Both the position numbers and the translations under genes were made by a program. The notes beneath the pieces are model-generated. The model was not told the DNA's origin. It did no database searches and was given only the letters and a program-made list of their open reading frames with translations. A stretch of 42,892 nt of DNA from Verrucomicrobiota bacterium (lineage in GTDB: Bacteria; Verrucomicrobiota; Kiritimatiellia; CAJWTS01), in the NCBI GenBank assembly GCA_027623315.1, contig JAQBYD010000034.1, positions 1-42,892 of the forward strand. Reading direction: 5' to 3'. Below, piece by piece: positions 16,173 to 23,200 of this stretch (the first letter of the stretch is position 1; each line of letters begins with the position of its first letter).

Positions 16173-17291
16173 TCAGCCGGTTTGAAACAACTCCGCGAGC
16201 AGGGCCTTGACGTCGTCGGGGCCGACGTCGCGGGGGTTGGCCTTGGTGGAGCCGGATCCGAGAACTTCAGCGATAAAGTCCGCATCGTCCGGAGGGGGCT
16301 GTCCGATGAGCGGAGACGATACCTCCAGCTTCTCCAACAGAGTCTCTACGCGCTCGAAGAGTTCACCTCCGACGGCCTCAGAGAGCGTCGCGTATTTGTC
16401 CGGGACGGCATCGCGGTTGAATCGAAGTGCGGCAGGCAGGCACAGCGCGCAAATGTGCCCATGCGCGATGTGGTAACGCTCGCCAAGTGGATGCGCGAGA
16501 CCGTGCACGACGCCAAGGCGCGCGTAAGACAAGGCCAGGCCCGCCATGTGCGCGCCGAGCATCAGGTCGTCCGCGCAGGCCGCACTCGGATCGGCGTAAA
16601 CCGTCTCCAAGCTAGTATTAACGAGTTTAACCGCCTTCAGCGACAGCGTCTCACTGAGCCACATCGCGTTGCGGCTCAGATAGGATTCCACAGCCTGCGT
16701 CAGCGCATCCATGCCGGAGTGAGCGATGACGTGAGCGGGCGCTGAGGCGAGCAGGTTGGAGTCGAGTATCACAAGTCGCGGCGCCATGAAGGGGTGACGA
16801 AACGATTTCTTGATCCCCGTCGCCGTGTTCGTCAGCACAGACACCATCGCCGCTTCCGATCCGGATCCGGCCGTCGTCGGGGCGGCGATGAACGGTACAC
16901 CCGGCCGCTCGATCGCCGCCCCGTTATGATAAGCGACCAGATCCCCCGCTGCCGTCGTGAGACCGGCACAGGCCTTACCGAGATCCATCACGCTGCCGCC
17001 ACCAACCCCGGCCACCCACAGCGCGCCGGACTCGCGGGCGAAGGACCGTAGCCCGGCGAGATGATCCAGCGTTGGCTCGCCGCCGGGACACTCCCAGGTC
17101 TCAACAGAGAGCGACGCCGGTGCGCCGTCCATTAGCCGTGACAGGGCTCCACTAGATCGCAGCGACGCGCCGTGTACCAGCACGCCACGCTCGCCGAAGG
17201 CGCTACTCTCTGCCAGAAGCGAATCCGCTGTCCCGCGGCCGAAAACGGTCCGCGCTGGATTCACCATCGAACTGGGGATGACGGGAGGCAT
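16173..17291 (-). CDS. Iron-containing alcohol dehydrogenase family protein
   Basis: NAD(P)-dependent group III alcohol dehydrogenase, 372 residues, likely cytoplasmic. The dinucleotide-binding GVGGGSVMDLGKA is at 95-107, followed by IAAPTTAGSGSEA (135-147). Metal ligands by comparison with FucO (D196, H200, H263, H277) would be D195, residue 199, H263 and H277. Here 199 is Gln (MDALTQAVE), so one of the usual iron/zinc histidines is replaced; H263 and H277 are in VVHGLAHPLG and HIAHGH. Gln occurs there in some subgroups of this family, as far as I recall. A lactaldehyde reductase role with fucI is tempting but the gene is 3 kb away and not in an operon with it, so the substrate is unknown. 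Confidence 0.88.
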   Translation of the reverse strand: MPPVIPSSMVNPARTVFGRGTADSLLAESSAFGERGVLVHGASLRSSGALSRLMDGAPASLSVETWECPGGEPTLDHLAGLRSFARESGALWVAGVGGGSVMDLGKACAGLTTAAGDLVAYHNGAAIERPGVPFIAAPTTAGSGSEAAMVSVLTNTATGIKKSFRHPFMAPRLVILDSNLLASAPAHVIAHSGMDALTQAVESYLSRNAMWLSETLSLKAVKLVNTSLETVYADPSAACADDLMLGAHMAGLALSYARLGVVHGLAHPLGERYHIAHGHICALCLPAALRFNRDAVPDKYATLSEAVGGELFERVETLLEKLEVSSPLIGQPPPDDADFIAEVLGSGSTKANPRDVGPDDVKALLAELFQTG

Positions 17292-17483
17292 GCCGGTACA
17301 GTCTGAAACGTAGCGATCCCTGTCTCAACTCTAATCCGAGGGTCACACATGACGCGGCAGCCCCGAAGGCGTCACGATGAAGGATCCCGGACGTTTACCC
17401 CCGGGATTGTATTTTCTGTGGCTTTTTGTTGTATTCAGCGCGTACGAGGAGATGACACCGATTGATCTGGCTCCCCTGCCCTC

Positions 17484-17492
17484 TGCTATGAT
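17484..17492 (+). promoter_or_regulatory. Candidate extended -10 promoter of mnmE
   Basis: TGCTATGAT gives TG-N-TATGAT, an extended -10 element. A weak -35 (TTGATC, 17462-17467) is 19 bp upstream. Transcription would begin near 17499, about 40 bases before the chosen mnmE ATG at 17539, which argues against the longer upstream open frame being translated. Confidence 0.45.
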
Positions 17493-17538
17493 TCTTGTTC
17501 TGACGCTCGCCCCGGCAAGCCTATTCCCGTTTACGACC

Positions 17539-18909
17539 ATGCCAGTTACAGACGACACCATCGCGGCTATATCCACAGCGCCCGGCGAGGCCGGGATCGC
17601 GGTGGTGCGCGTATCCGGTCCCGACGCGTTCGTGATCGCCGACGCCATCTTTGAGGGCTCCGGCGATCCGCCATCGCGCCGCAAACCAGGCGCGATCCTG
17701 CATGGTCAGCTCCGCTCCGCCGAGGCGGAGCGCCTCGACGACATCATCCTGCTCATCTTTCGCGCTCCACGCAGTTACACCTGCGAAGATGTCATTGAAA
17801 TCCAGGGGCACGGCGGACATGTGAGCGCCCGTCGCGCCCTGCAGGCCGCACTCGATGCCGGCGCGCGGCCGGCCGAGCCCGGCGAATTCACGCGGCGCGC
17901 GTTCCTCAATGGACGCCTCGACCTGCTGCAAGCCGAAGCCGTGGCGGACCTCATTCGAGCCCGCTCGGACCGCGCCGCTGCGGCGGCCATGGAACAGATG
18001 GAGGGTGGCTTAAGCTTACTATTTAATGCTATTTATGACTCTATTGTGGCCCTCGCCGCGGACCTGGAGTCCACGCTTGATTTCTCCCATGAAGAGCTTC
18101 CCCCCTCAGTGATCCCCGACCTGCGCGAGCGACTCGGGGGCGCGAGCGCGGGACTACGTAGCCTCCTCGAGACCTGGCACGAGGGCCACCTCCTGCGCGA
18201 AGGCGCGCTGGTGGTCATTGCCGGGAAGCCGAACGTCGGAAAGTCAACCTTGATGAACACGATGCTACGTAGTTCGCGCGCGATCGTCTCCGAGATCCCG
18301 GGAACCACGCGCGACACGATTGAGGAAGGTATGCTTCTCGACGGCATCCCGCTGCGTCTTGTCGATACCGCCGGGCTACGCATCACCGATTGTCCGATCG
18401 AGCAGGAAGGAATCGAGCGTGCACAGTCCTACATTGAGCGCGCGGATCTCCTGATCTATCTCATCGACGGGTCTATGGATCTCGACGATTGGGACCGCGA
18501 TCAGGTGGCGCGCCTAGTGGCGGATAAATGTCTGATTCTTCTGAACAAGTCGGATCTGGGGCGCGTGGTCGCTCCAACCGATCTGACAACCGCGGCACGG
18601 GCGATGCCGTGTAGCCTGGCGCAGGGACTGCCCCCCAGCTTTGAGGACGGTCTGCGGGCCCTGCTGGGCGGCGCGGCACAGGTGCCACCCCACGCCGTGA
18701 TCTCCGAGAGGCATCGTCAGATCCTGCTGCGAACCCTCGAGGCGGTCGAAGAGACCCGCGTCTTGATTTCAACCGACGACGAGGCGAAGATCGTGCTGGC
18801 GGCCTCAACACTGCGCACCGCGCTTGAGACGCTGGGCAAAGCCACCGGACGAGTCTATCATGATGAGCTTCTGGATAGCGTTTTCAGCCGTTTCTGCGTT
18901 GGAAAATGA
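17539..18909 (+). CDS. mnmE: tRNA uridine-5-carboxymethylaminomethyl modification GTPase
   Basis: GTPase that with MnmG installs the cmnm5/nm5 group on wobble uridine 34 of tRNAs. From the ATG at 17539 the protein has 456 residues, the usual length. The N-terminal folate-binding domain begins DTIAAISTAPGEAGIAVVRVSG, followed by PRSYTCEDVIEIQGHGG and GEFTRRAFLNGRLDLLQAEA. The inserted G domain has G1 GKPNVGKS, G3 DTAG and G4 NKSD. The C-terminus ends SRFCVGK, the family FC(I/V)GK motif with the catalytic Cys. The frame is open to 17377, but family alignment and a promoter at 17484-17492 favour 17539. mnmG begins 7 bases after its stop. Confidence 0.96.
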   Translation: MPVTDDTIAAISTAPGEAGIAVVRVSGPDAFVIADAIFEGSGDPPSRRKPGAILHGQLRSAEAERLDDIILLIFRAPRSYTCEDVIEIQGHGGHVSARRALQAALDAGARPAEPGEFTRRAFLNGRLDLLQAEAVADLIRARSDRAAAAAMEQMEGGLSLLFNAIYDSIVALAADLESTLDFSHEELPPSVIPDLRERLGGASAGLRSLLETWHEGHLLREGALVVIAGKPNVGKSTLMNTMLRSSRAIVSEIPGTTRDTIEEGMLLDGIPLRLVDTAGLRITDCPIEQEGIERAQSYIERADLLIYLIDGSMDLDDWDRDQVARLVADKCLILLNKSDLGRVVAPTDLTTAARAMPCSLAQGLPPSFEDGLRALLGGAAQVPPHAVISERHRQILLRTLEAVEETRVLISTDDEAKIVLAASTLRTALETLGKATGRVYHDELLDSVFSRFCVGK

Positions 18910-18916
18910 GGGCTTC

Positions 18917-20803
18917 ATGAGAAAATACGACGTCATCGTAATCGGAGCCGGCCACGCCGGCAGTGAGGCGGCCCTTGCAGCAGCTCGTATGGGCGCACGC
19001 ACCGCCTTGATGGCCGTGGACCGAACGGCGATCGCCCGCATGTCGTGTAACCCTTCGATCGGCGGAATCGCCAAGTCACACATCGTTTTCGAGGTAGACG
19101 CGCTGGGTGGCGAGATGGCACGCAATACGGACTACACCGGGATCCAGTTTCGCACCCTGAACACCAGCAAGGGGCCCGCGGTGCAGGCGCATCGCGCGCA
19201 GTGCGATAAACTACTCTATCCAGCACGGATGCAGGCCGTCGTCGCGCAGACGGAGCATCTGGACGTTCTGGAAGCTCTGGTTTCGGATATCCTTCACCAG
19301 AACGGCCGTATCACCGGGATCCAGACCGAAGACGGATCCCGGATCGCGGGTAGCACTGTAATCATCACGGCGGGCACCTTCATGCGGGGCTTGATTCACA
19401 TTGGAGACCAGTCAACTCCTGGCGGCAGGATAGGGGAGAAGGCGGCCTACTCGCTCAGCGACAGTCTCGAGGCTCTCGACTTCCGGCTGGGGCGGCTCAA
19501 GACGGGGACCCCTCCAAGAATTCACAAGGACACCGTCAACTACGACGTGATGGAGATCCAGCCAGGCGTGCAGCCACCGCCCTTCTTCTCGTGGCAGGCG
19601 CGCCGGGAGTGCGAGATGTTCCACGTGGAACAATCGAGCGCGAAGGGGGATTTGTTCCACGTGGAACAATCGGCGGATCCGATGCGGCCCTGGCCGCCGG
19701 GGTCCGATCAGATCCCTTGCCATTTGACCCATACGACGGAGAAAACCCACGAAATCATCCGGGATAATCTTGAATCGAGTGCAATGTATGCCGGGCGCAT
19801 CGACGCGACGGGGGTGCGCTATTGCCCGTCAATAGAGGACAAAATAGTTAAGTTCTCGGACAAATCCTCGCATCATGTGTTTATTGAGCCCGAGGGGCGT
19901 GTGAATGACCTGGTGTACCCGAACGGGATATCCAATTGCCTTTCCGAAGAAGTCCAGATCAAGATGGTTCGCTCGATTCCCGGACTTGAGCGGGCGCACT
20001 TGGTCAACCTGGCCTACGCGATCGAGTATGACTATTCGGATCCCACCCAGCTCTGCCACTCGCTTGAGGCCAAGAGCGTCGAGGGACTCTTCTTCGCCGG
20101 GCAGGTCAACGGGACCACGGGATACGAGGAGGCGGCGGGGCAGGGGATTGTGGCCGGAGTGAACGCGGCGCTCAAGGTGCGCGGAGATGCGCCCATGATA
20201 CTCGGCCGTGGTGAATCGTATATTGGCGTCCTGATCGATGACCTGGTGACGAAGGGCACGGACGAGCCCTATCGCATGTTCACTTCGCGCGCAGAGCATC
20301 GGCTTTTATTGCGCCAGGATAATGCGAGATTCCGGATGCGCGAGCACGCCGGGCGCCTGGGCTTCGCCAACACCGAGTTCTTGGCTGAAACGGACCGCTT
20401 TGCGGCCGAGATTGTGGAAGAGGAACGACGCCTGGAGTCTATCCGGGTCCGTGGCAAGACGCTTAAACAGATCTTGAGCCGTCCCGATGCGGTCTACTCA
20501 GGCCTGCCTGAGCGGAATGATACGCTGCATCCCGAGGTTGTTCAGCAGATCGAGATCATCGCAACGTACCGGGGATACATCGAGCGCGAACGGCGCAAGA
20601 TCCAGGACTCGCAGCAGCTCGAGACCCAAACCATCCCGACCTGGGTGGACTACGACCGGATCGCGGCCTTGAGGCTCGAATCGCGCGAGAAGCTCCAGCG
20701 GATCCTTCCGGAGAACCTCGGCCAGGCATCACGCATCTCGGGGATCAATCCAGCCGATATCGCGATCCTCTCGGTCATCATCAAGCGCGGCCAAAACCCC
20801 TAG
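18917..20803 (+). CDS. mnmG: tRNA uridine-5-carboxymethylaminomethyl modification enzyme MnmG (GidA), with parS-bearing insertion
   Basis: FAD-dependent partner of MnmE in wobble-U34 modification, 628 residues from ATG 18917 (GAGGG at the mnmE stop is the ribosome-binding site). The FAD motif VIVIGAGHAGSEAA is at 5-18; SCNPSIGGIAKSH, RLKTGTPPRI, RYCPSIEDK, YPNGIS and GTTGYEEAAGQG are all present, as are helical C-terminal elements through SGINPADIAIL. Odd feature: between FFSW and CHLTHTTEKTH, where E. coli has about a dozen residues, there is an expanded segment (about 225-262) reading FHVEQ twice (235-239 and 247-251). These pentapeptides are the translation of two 16-bp parS-like palindromes. 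The rest looks intact, so the enzyme should function. Confidence 0.97.
   Translation: MRKYDVIVIGAGHAGSEAALAAARMGARTALMAVDRTAIARMSCNPSIGGIAKSHIVFEVDALGGEMARNTDYTGIQFRTLNTSKGPAVQAHRAQCDKLLYPARMQAVVAQTEHLDVLEALVSDILHQNGRITGIQTEDGSRIAGSTVIITAGTFMRGLIHIGDQSTPGGRIGEKAAYSLSDSLEALDFRLGRLKTGTPPRIHKDTVNYDVMEIQPGVQPPPFFSWQARRECEMFHVEQSSAKGDLFHVEQSADPMRPWPPGSDQIPCHLTHTTEKTHEIIRDNLESSAMYAGRIDATGVRYCPSIEDKIVKFSDKSSHHVFIEPEGRVNDLVYPNGISNCLSEEVQIKMVRSIPGLERAHLVNLAYAIEYDYSDPTQLCHSLEAKSVEGLFFAGQVNGTTGYEEAAGQGIVAGVNAALKVRGDAPMILGRGESYIGVLIDDLVTKGTDEPYRMFTSRAEHRLLLRQDNARFRMREHAGRLGFANTEFLAETDRFAAEIVEEERRLESIRVRGKTLKQILSRPDAVYSGLPERNDTLHPEVVQQIEIIATYRGYIERERRKIQDSQQLETQTIPTWVDYDRIAALRLESREKLQRILPENLGQASRISGINPADIAILSVIIKRGQNP
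19617..19632. other. parS-like centromere site 1 inside mnmG
   Basis: TGTTCCACGTGGAACA is a perfect 16-bp palindrome. It differs from the commonly cited parS consensus TGTTTCACGTGAAACA by one symmetrical base pair in each half, and matches the TGTTCCAC half-site seen in one arm of many chromosomal parS sites. It is read in frame as (M)FHVEQ. ParB binding is inferred from sequence identity to the motif. Confidence 0.8.
19653..19668. other. parS-like centromere site 2 inside mnmG
   Basis: A second identical TGTTCCACGTGGAACA, 36 bp (12 codons) downstream of site 1 measured start to start, again read as (L)FHVEQ. Two exact copies of a 16-bp palindrome this close cannot be chance. No third copy was found elsewhere in the window. 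Confidence 0.8.
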
Positions 20804-21197
20804 TGCGCGTCCGAATCAAGGACTCCGGCTCGGGGACCACTAATCATTCGATCGATTCGTCGAATTCGTGACTTCCAGAGCGCCCTGGCTAGGAGCCCGT
20901 CGGCCTTAGCGCCATCAATTTAAGTCGTGTGAGAAACCGCCGGCCTACTACTAGTTTTGCTGCGCAAAACGGGGATGGGGTGAATTTGGCTGTGTGAGGA
21001 GCCGCGGATGTCGAGGTCGATGGATCGTCACAATCGAACGCGGGCATAGGGCTCCCTTTGGGATCAGCCGGCCGCCAACTTCAGCCCCTGAAAGCCCTTT
21101 CCCCACGGTTTTCCCTTCCTGAGGGAAAATCGTAGCTAGGAGGCTGGCGGACACCTTGAGCATCGATAATCGGAGGGCGGCTAAGTCCGACAGACTC
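20804..21197. other. Gene-free stretch after mnmG
   Basis: No convincing gene on either strand. It holds a 7-bp hairpin with a 3-base loop (GTTTTGC 20954-20960 with GCAAAAC 20964-20970), a second hairpin at 21109-21129, and a decayed-looking stretch (about 20840-20875, ACCACTAATC and GAATTCGTGA) that vaguely resembles the dispersed repeat. The usual followers of mnmG near origins (rsmG, parA, parB) are not here. Confidence 0.6.
21109..21129. terminator. Candidate bidirectional terminator hairpin
   Basis: TTTTCCCT (21109-21116) and AGGGAAAA (21122-21129) form a perfect 8-bp stem with a 5-base loop. It lies between the converging ends of mnmG and the minus-strand membrane-protein gene and would read similarly from either side, although no U-run follows outside the stem. 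Confidence 0.4.
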
Positions 21198-21572
21198 CTA
21201 GGCCGGTGCGACCCCGAGACCGACGATGCCGATTCCGAAGATCGTCGCAACGGCGAAGAAGATCAGAAAGGCGAAGATGAAGTGCAGTACTGCAATCGCG
21301 ATCCCTCGCGGATAGCTTGTCCCCAGTACACCTGCATAGCCGGCGGCCGATAGCAGGAGGGCCACCAACGGGCCGGCGATCTGGATCTGCATCCCGAGCG
21401 CCGCCAGGAAAGTGGTCACGATCAGTGCCAGCAGGCAGCGTCCATATCCCCTGTGCCTCGCACCGACGACCCCCGCAGCCCAGCGCACCGGCAGGGCAAT
21501 GATCACGAGCCCCAGGAAAATGGATACGAGCAGCAGGACGAATCCAAAGAGGTCAAGTCCACTTTCGTTCAT
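21198..21572 (-). CDS. Small integral membrane protein
   Basis: Unrecognised hydrophobic protein of 124 residues from the ATG at 21572 (MNESGLDLFGFVLLLVS). Four membrane segments are visible: about 8-28, about 46-66, about 68-86 (IQIAGPLVALLLSAAGYAGV) and about 95-122. Short loops with RHRGYGR between TM1 and TM2 suggest a cytoplasmic positive loop. A GTG at 21653 would add 27 residues without hydrophobic character or a ribosome-binding site; I prefer the ATG. No charged residues lie in the helices, so it is not obviously a transporter. It stands alone between a hairpin and a simple-repeat tract, and function is unknown. Confidence 0.65.
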   Translation of the reverse strand: MNESGLDLFGFVLLLVSIFLGLVIIALPVRWAAGVVGARHRGYGRCLLALIVTTFLAALGMQIQIAGPLVALLLSAAGYAGVLGTSYPRGIAIAVLHFIFAFLIFFAVATIFGIGIVGLGVAPA

Positions 21573-21646
21573 CGTTGTAACTACACCGTTATAAAGCGTT
21601 TGCGATGCTATATGTTCCGGGTAAACGGCGCCGAAGCATCCTGCCG

Positions 21647-21705
21647 TAACCACTACCCACTACTTGCTACTTACTAACCACTGCTCGCTACCCACTACTT
21701 ACTAT
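21647..21705. repeat. Simple quasi-repeat tract of CTACCCACTACTT type
   Basis: A 59-bp run made only of short variants such as CTACCCACTACTT, CTACTTACTA and ACTAACCACT. The 13-mer CTACCCACTACTT occurs exactly twice (21653 and 21688). It ends two bases before the stop codon of the minus-strand amidohydrolase gene. Base composition differs sharply from the flanking genes. Confidence 0.75.
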
Positions 21706-21706
21706 A

Positions 21707-23011
21707 TTACGGTTCGCCGGCCAGCGCAATCGCGCTGCGCGTGCCCTCGATGTCGAAGCACTCATACTGGTTGTCATGCATGATTTTCGAGGCGACCTGC
21801 TTGGCCTGGCTCATCGACAGGTATCCGTCGGAGACCTCCGCAGCCAGGGCGCGCGTCAGCCATCGCCGCGTCTGGGCCGCATAGCCTACGGCCGATGTGG
21901 GGCGAAAGGTGTCACCGCCGAACGCAAAGAGCTTATTGACCGGGGCGGCGTGGATGAACTTCCTCACGAAGTCCATCGAGTGGAGCGGATTGATACTCCA
22001 GGCCCAGCACAAATCAGCGTAAACATTGGGGAAATGCTTGGTCATAGCGATTAATTCGTCGGAGTAGGGGTAGGCGATGTGCATCAGGACAAAGCGCGTG
22101 CCGGGATACGCGATGATCAGGTCGCACAGGTTCTGGCTCGGAATTCGGGACATGACCATGCTTCCGTTGCCCGCGTAGTAGCCGGTGTGGATCTTGAAGG
22201 GCAGGTTGTGCTGGCCGGCCAGTTCCACGCCGCGCGCCCAACCCCAGTCGCCGAGGCAGAGCCTCTCGTCGACGGTCAGCGGCTCCTCCCGCATGAGCTT
22301 CTGCAGCACGGCCTCGGCCTCAGAGTCCTCGCGTGCTTGCCAGTCCAGCGGGCGGCTATAGGCGTGCTGGCTCTTGACCGCAATGGCGCAGGGGCCGTAC
22401 TTGGCGAAGAGGCCTTGCATGGCCTCGCCGTACGAGGCCAGATCCTTGACCTCCACACCCGTCTCGTCGGTCATGGCCCGGAGATGTGGGTCTCCGTTGC
22501 AAATTGAGCACCAGCCCAGGTCATACAGGAAGAAGTCGGGCCCCGACGCATCCGGCAGACACGGCCAGCAGAAGTCATCGGTCTGGATGTGGTCAAGGTG
22601 CGCGACCTCGTGCAGAAGACGGTAGCGCTCACCCGGTTTCTTGAGATCGGGCATGCCTGCCTGCGCGTCCTCCAGCGTGGCCAGGTCTATTTCCTCATGG
22701 CCGTAAATAGTTATAAATAGGTCGCTTACGGCTTCGCCGTAGCCCGTCAAGCGGATGTTCTGCCAAGCGGGCTCGATCTTCGCCCAACGCTCGGCGAGGC
22801 TCGCGTCGGCGTCTCTCAGAACAGCGTCGAAATCGGAGCATCCGGCCGAGACGAAGTCCGCTGCTACGTAGTTTTCAAAGGTGTCGCAAAGGATGTCCGC
22901 GCTGGCGTCGTTGAGCCAATACTCTTCCTTGCCCATATGCTCATGCGTGTCAACCAGCCGGATCTCCGCGATGTGCGCTCCCAGGTCTTCCTCGATTACG
23001 TGCGTGGCCAT
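21707..23011 (-). CDS. Amidohydrolase-family (TIM-barrel) protein
   Basis: A 434-residue cytoplasmic protein of the amidohydrolase superfamily. The metal-binding strand-1 motif is VDTHEHM (H23, H25). Later barrel motifs are FKIHTGYYAG, RFVLMHIAYPY and the strand-8 aspartate FAFGGDTFRP. The arrangement and the DTHEHMGKEEYW start recall the Amidohydro_2/uronate isomerase-like branch, whose members include decarboxylases, lactonases and isomerases. The substrate cannot be read from sequence. The frame is open upstream to 23389, but a GGAGA six bases before the ATG at 23011 and the start of family similarity support this start. It diverges from the giant surface-protein gene across 189 bp. Confidence 0.85.
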   Translation of the reverse strand: MATHVIEEDLGAHIAEIRLVDTHEHMGKEEYWLNDASADILCDTFENYVAADFVSAGCSDFDAVLRDADASLAERWAKIEPAWQNIRLTGYGEAVSDLFITIYGHEEIDLATLEDAQAGMPDLKKPGERYRLLHEVAHLDHIQTDDFCWPCLPDASGPDFFLYDLGWCSICNGDPHLRAMTDETGVEVKDLASYGEAMQGLFAKYGPCAIAVKSQHAYSRPLDWQAREDSEAEAVLQKLMREEPLTVDERLCLGDWGWARGVELAGQHNLPFKIHTGYYAGNGSMVMSRIPSQNLCDLIIAYPGTRFVLMHIAYPYSDELIAMTKHFPNVYADLCWAWSINPLHSMDFVRKFIHAAPVNKLFAFGGDTFRPTSAVGYAAQTRRWLTRALAAEVSDGYLSMSQAKQVASKIMHDNQYECFDIEGTRSAIALAGEP

Positions 23012-23151
23012 CGGTTTCTCCAGCGGTTCAACGGTTTCGGTAGCGCTCGACGTTCGCGCACCATGCGGCGCGTTACGTGTAATTTCAACAATTAACACGG
23101 TCCGATTGGAATTTGAAATCTCTTGCCCAAATCGGCAATTGGACTGGAATC

Positions 23152-23160
23152 TGCTATGAT
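23152..23160 (+). promoter_or_regulatory. Candidate extended -10 promoter of the giant surface protein
   Basis: TGCTATGAT is the same nonamer as in front of mnmE and forms a TG-N-TATGAT extended -10. A poor -35 (TCGGCA, 23132-23137) lies 17 bp upstream. Transcription would begin near 23167. Confidence 0.4.
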
Positions 23161-23200
23161 ATCCGGCTTCAGAGGGAACCTTACCGGGGATTGACTCATT

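Noticed and set aside
20804-21197. oriC directly after mnmG, as in E. coli
   Set aside because: No TTATCCACA-type box or AT-rich block is present in this gap.
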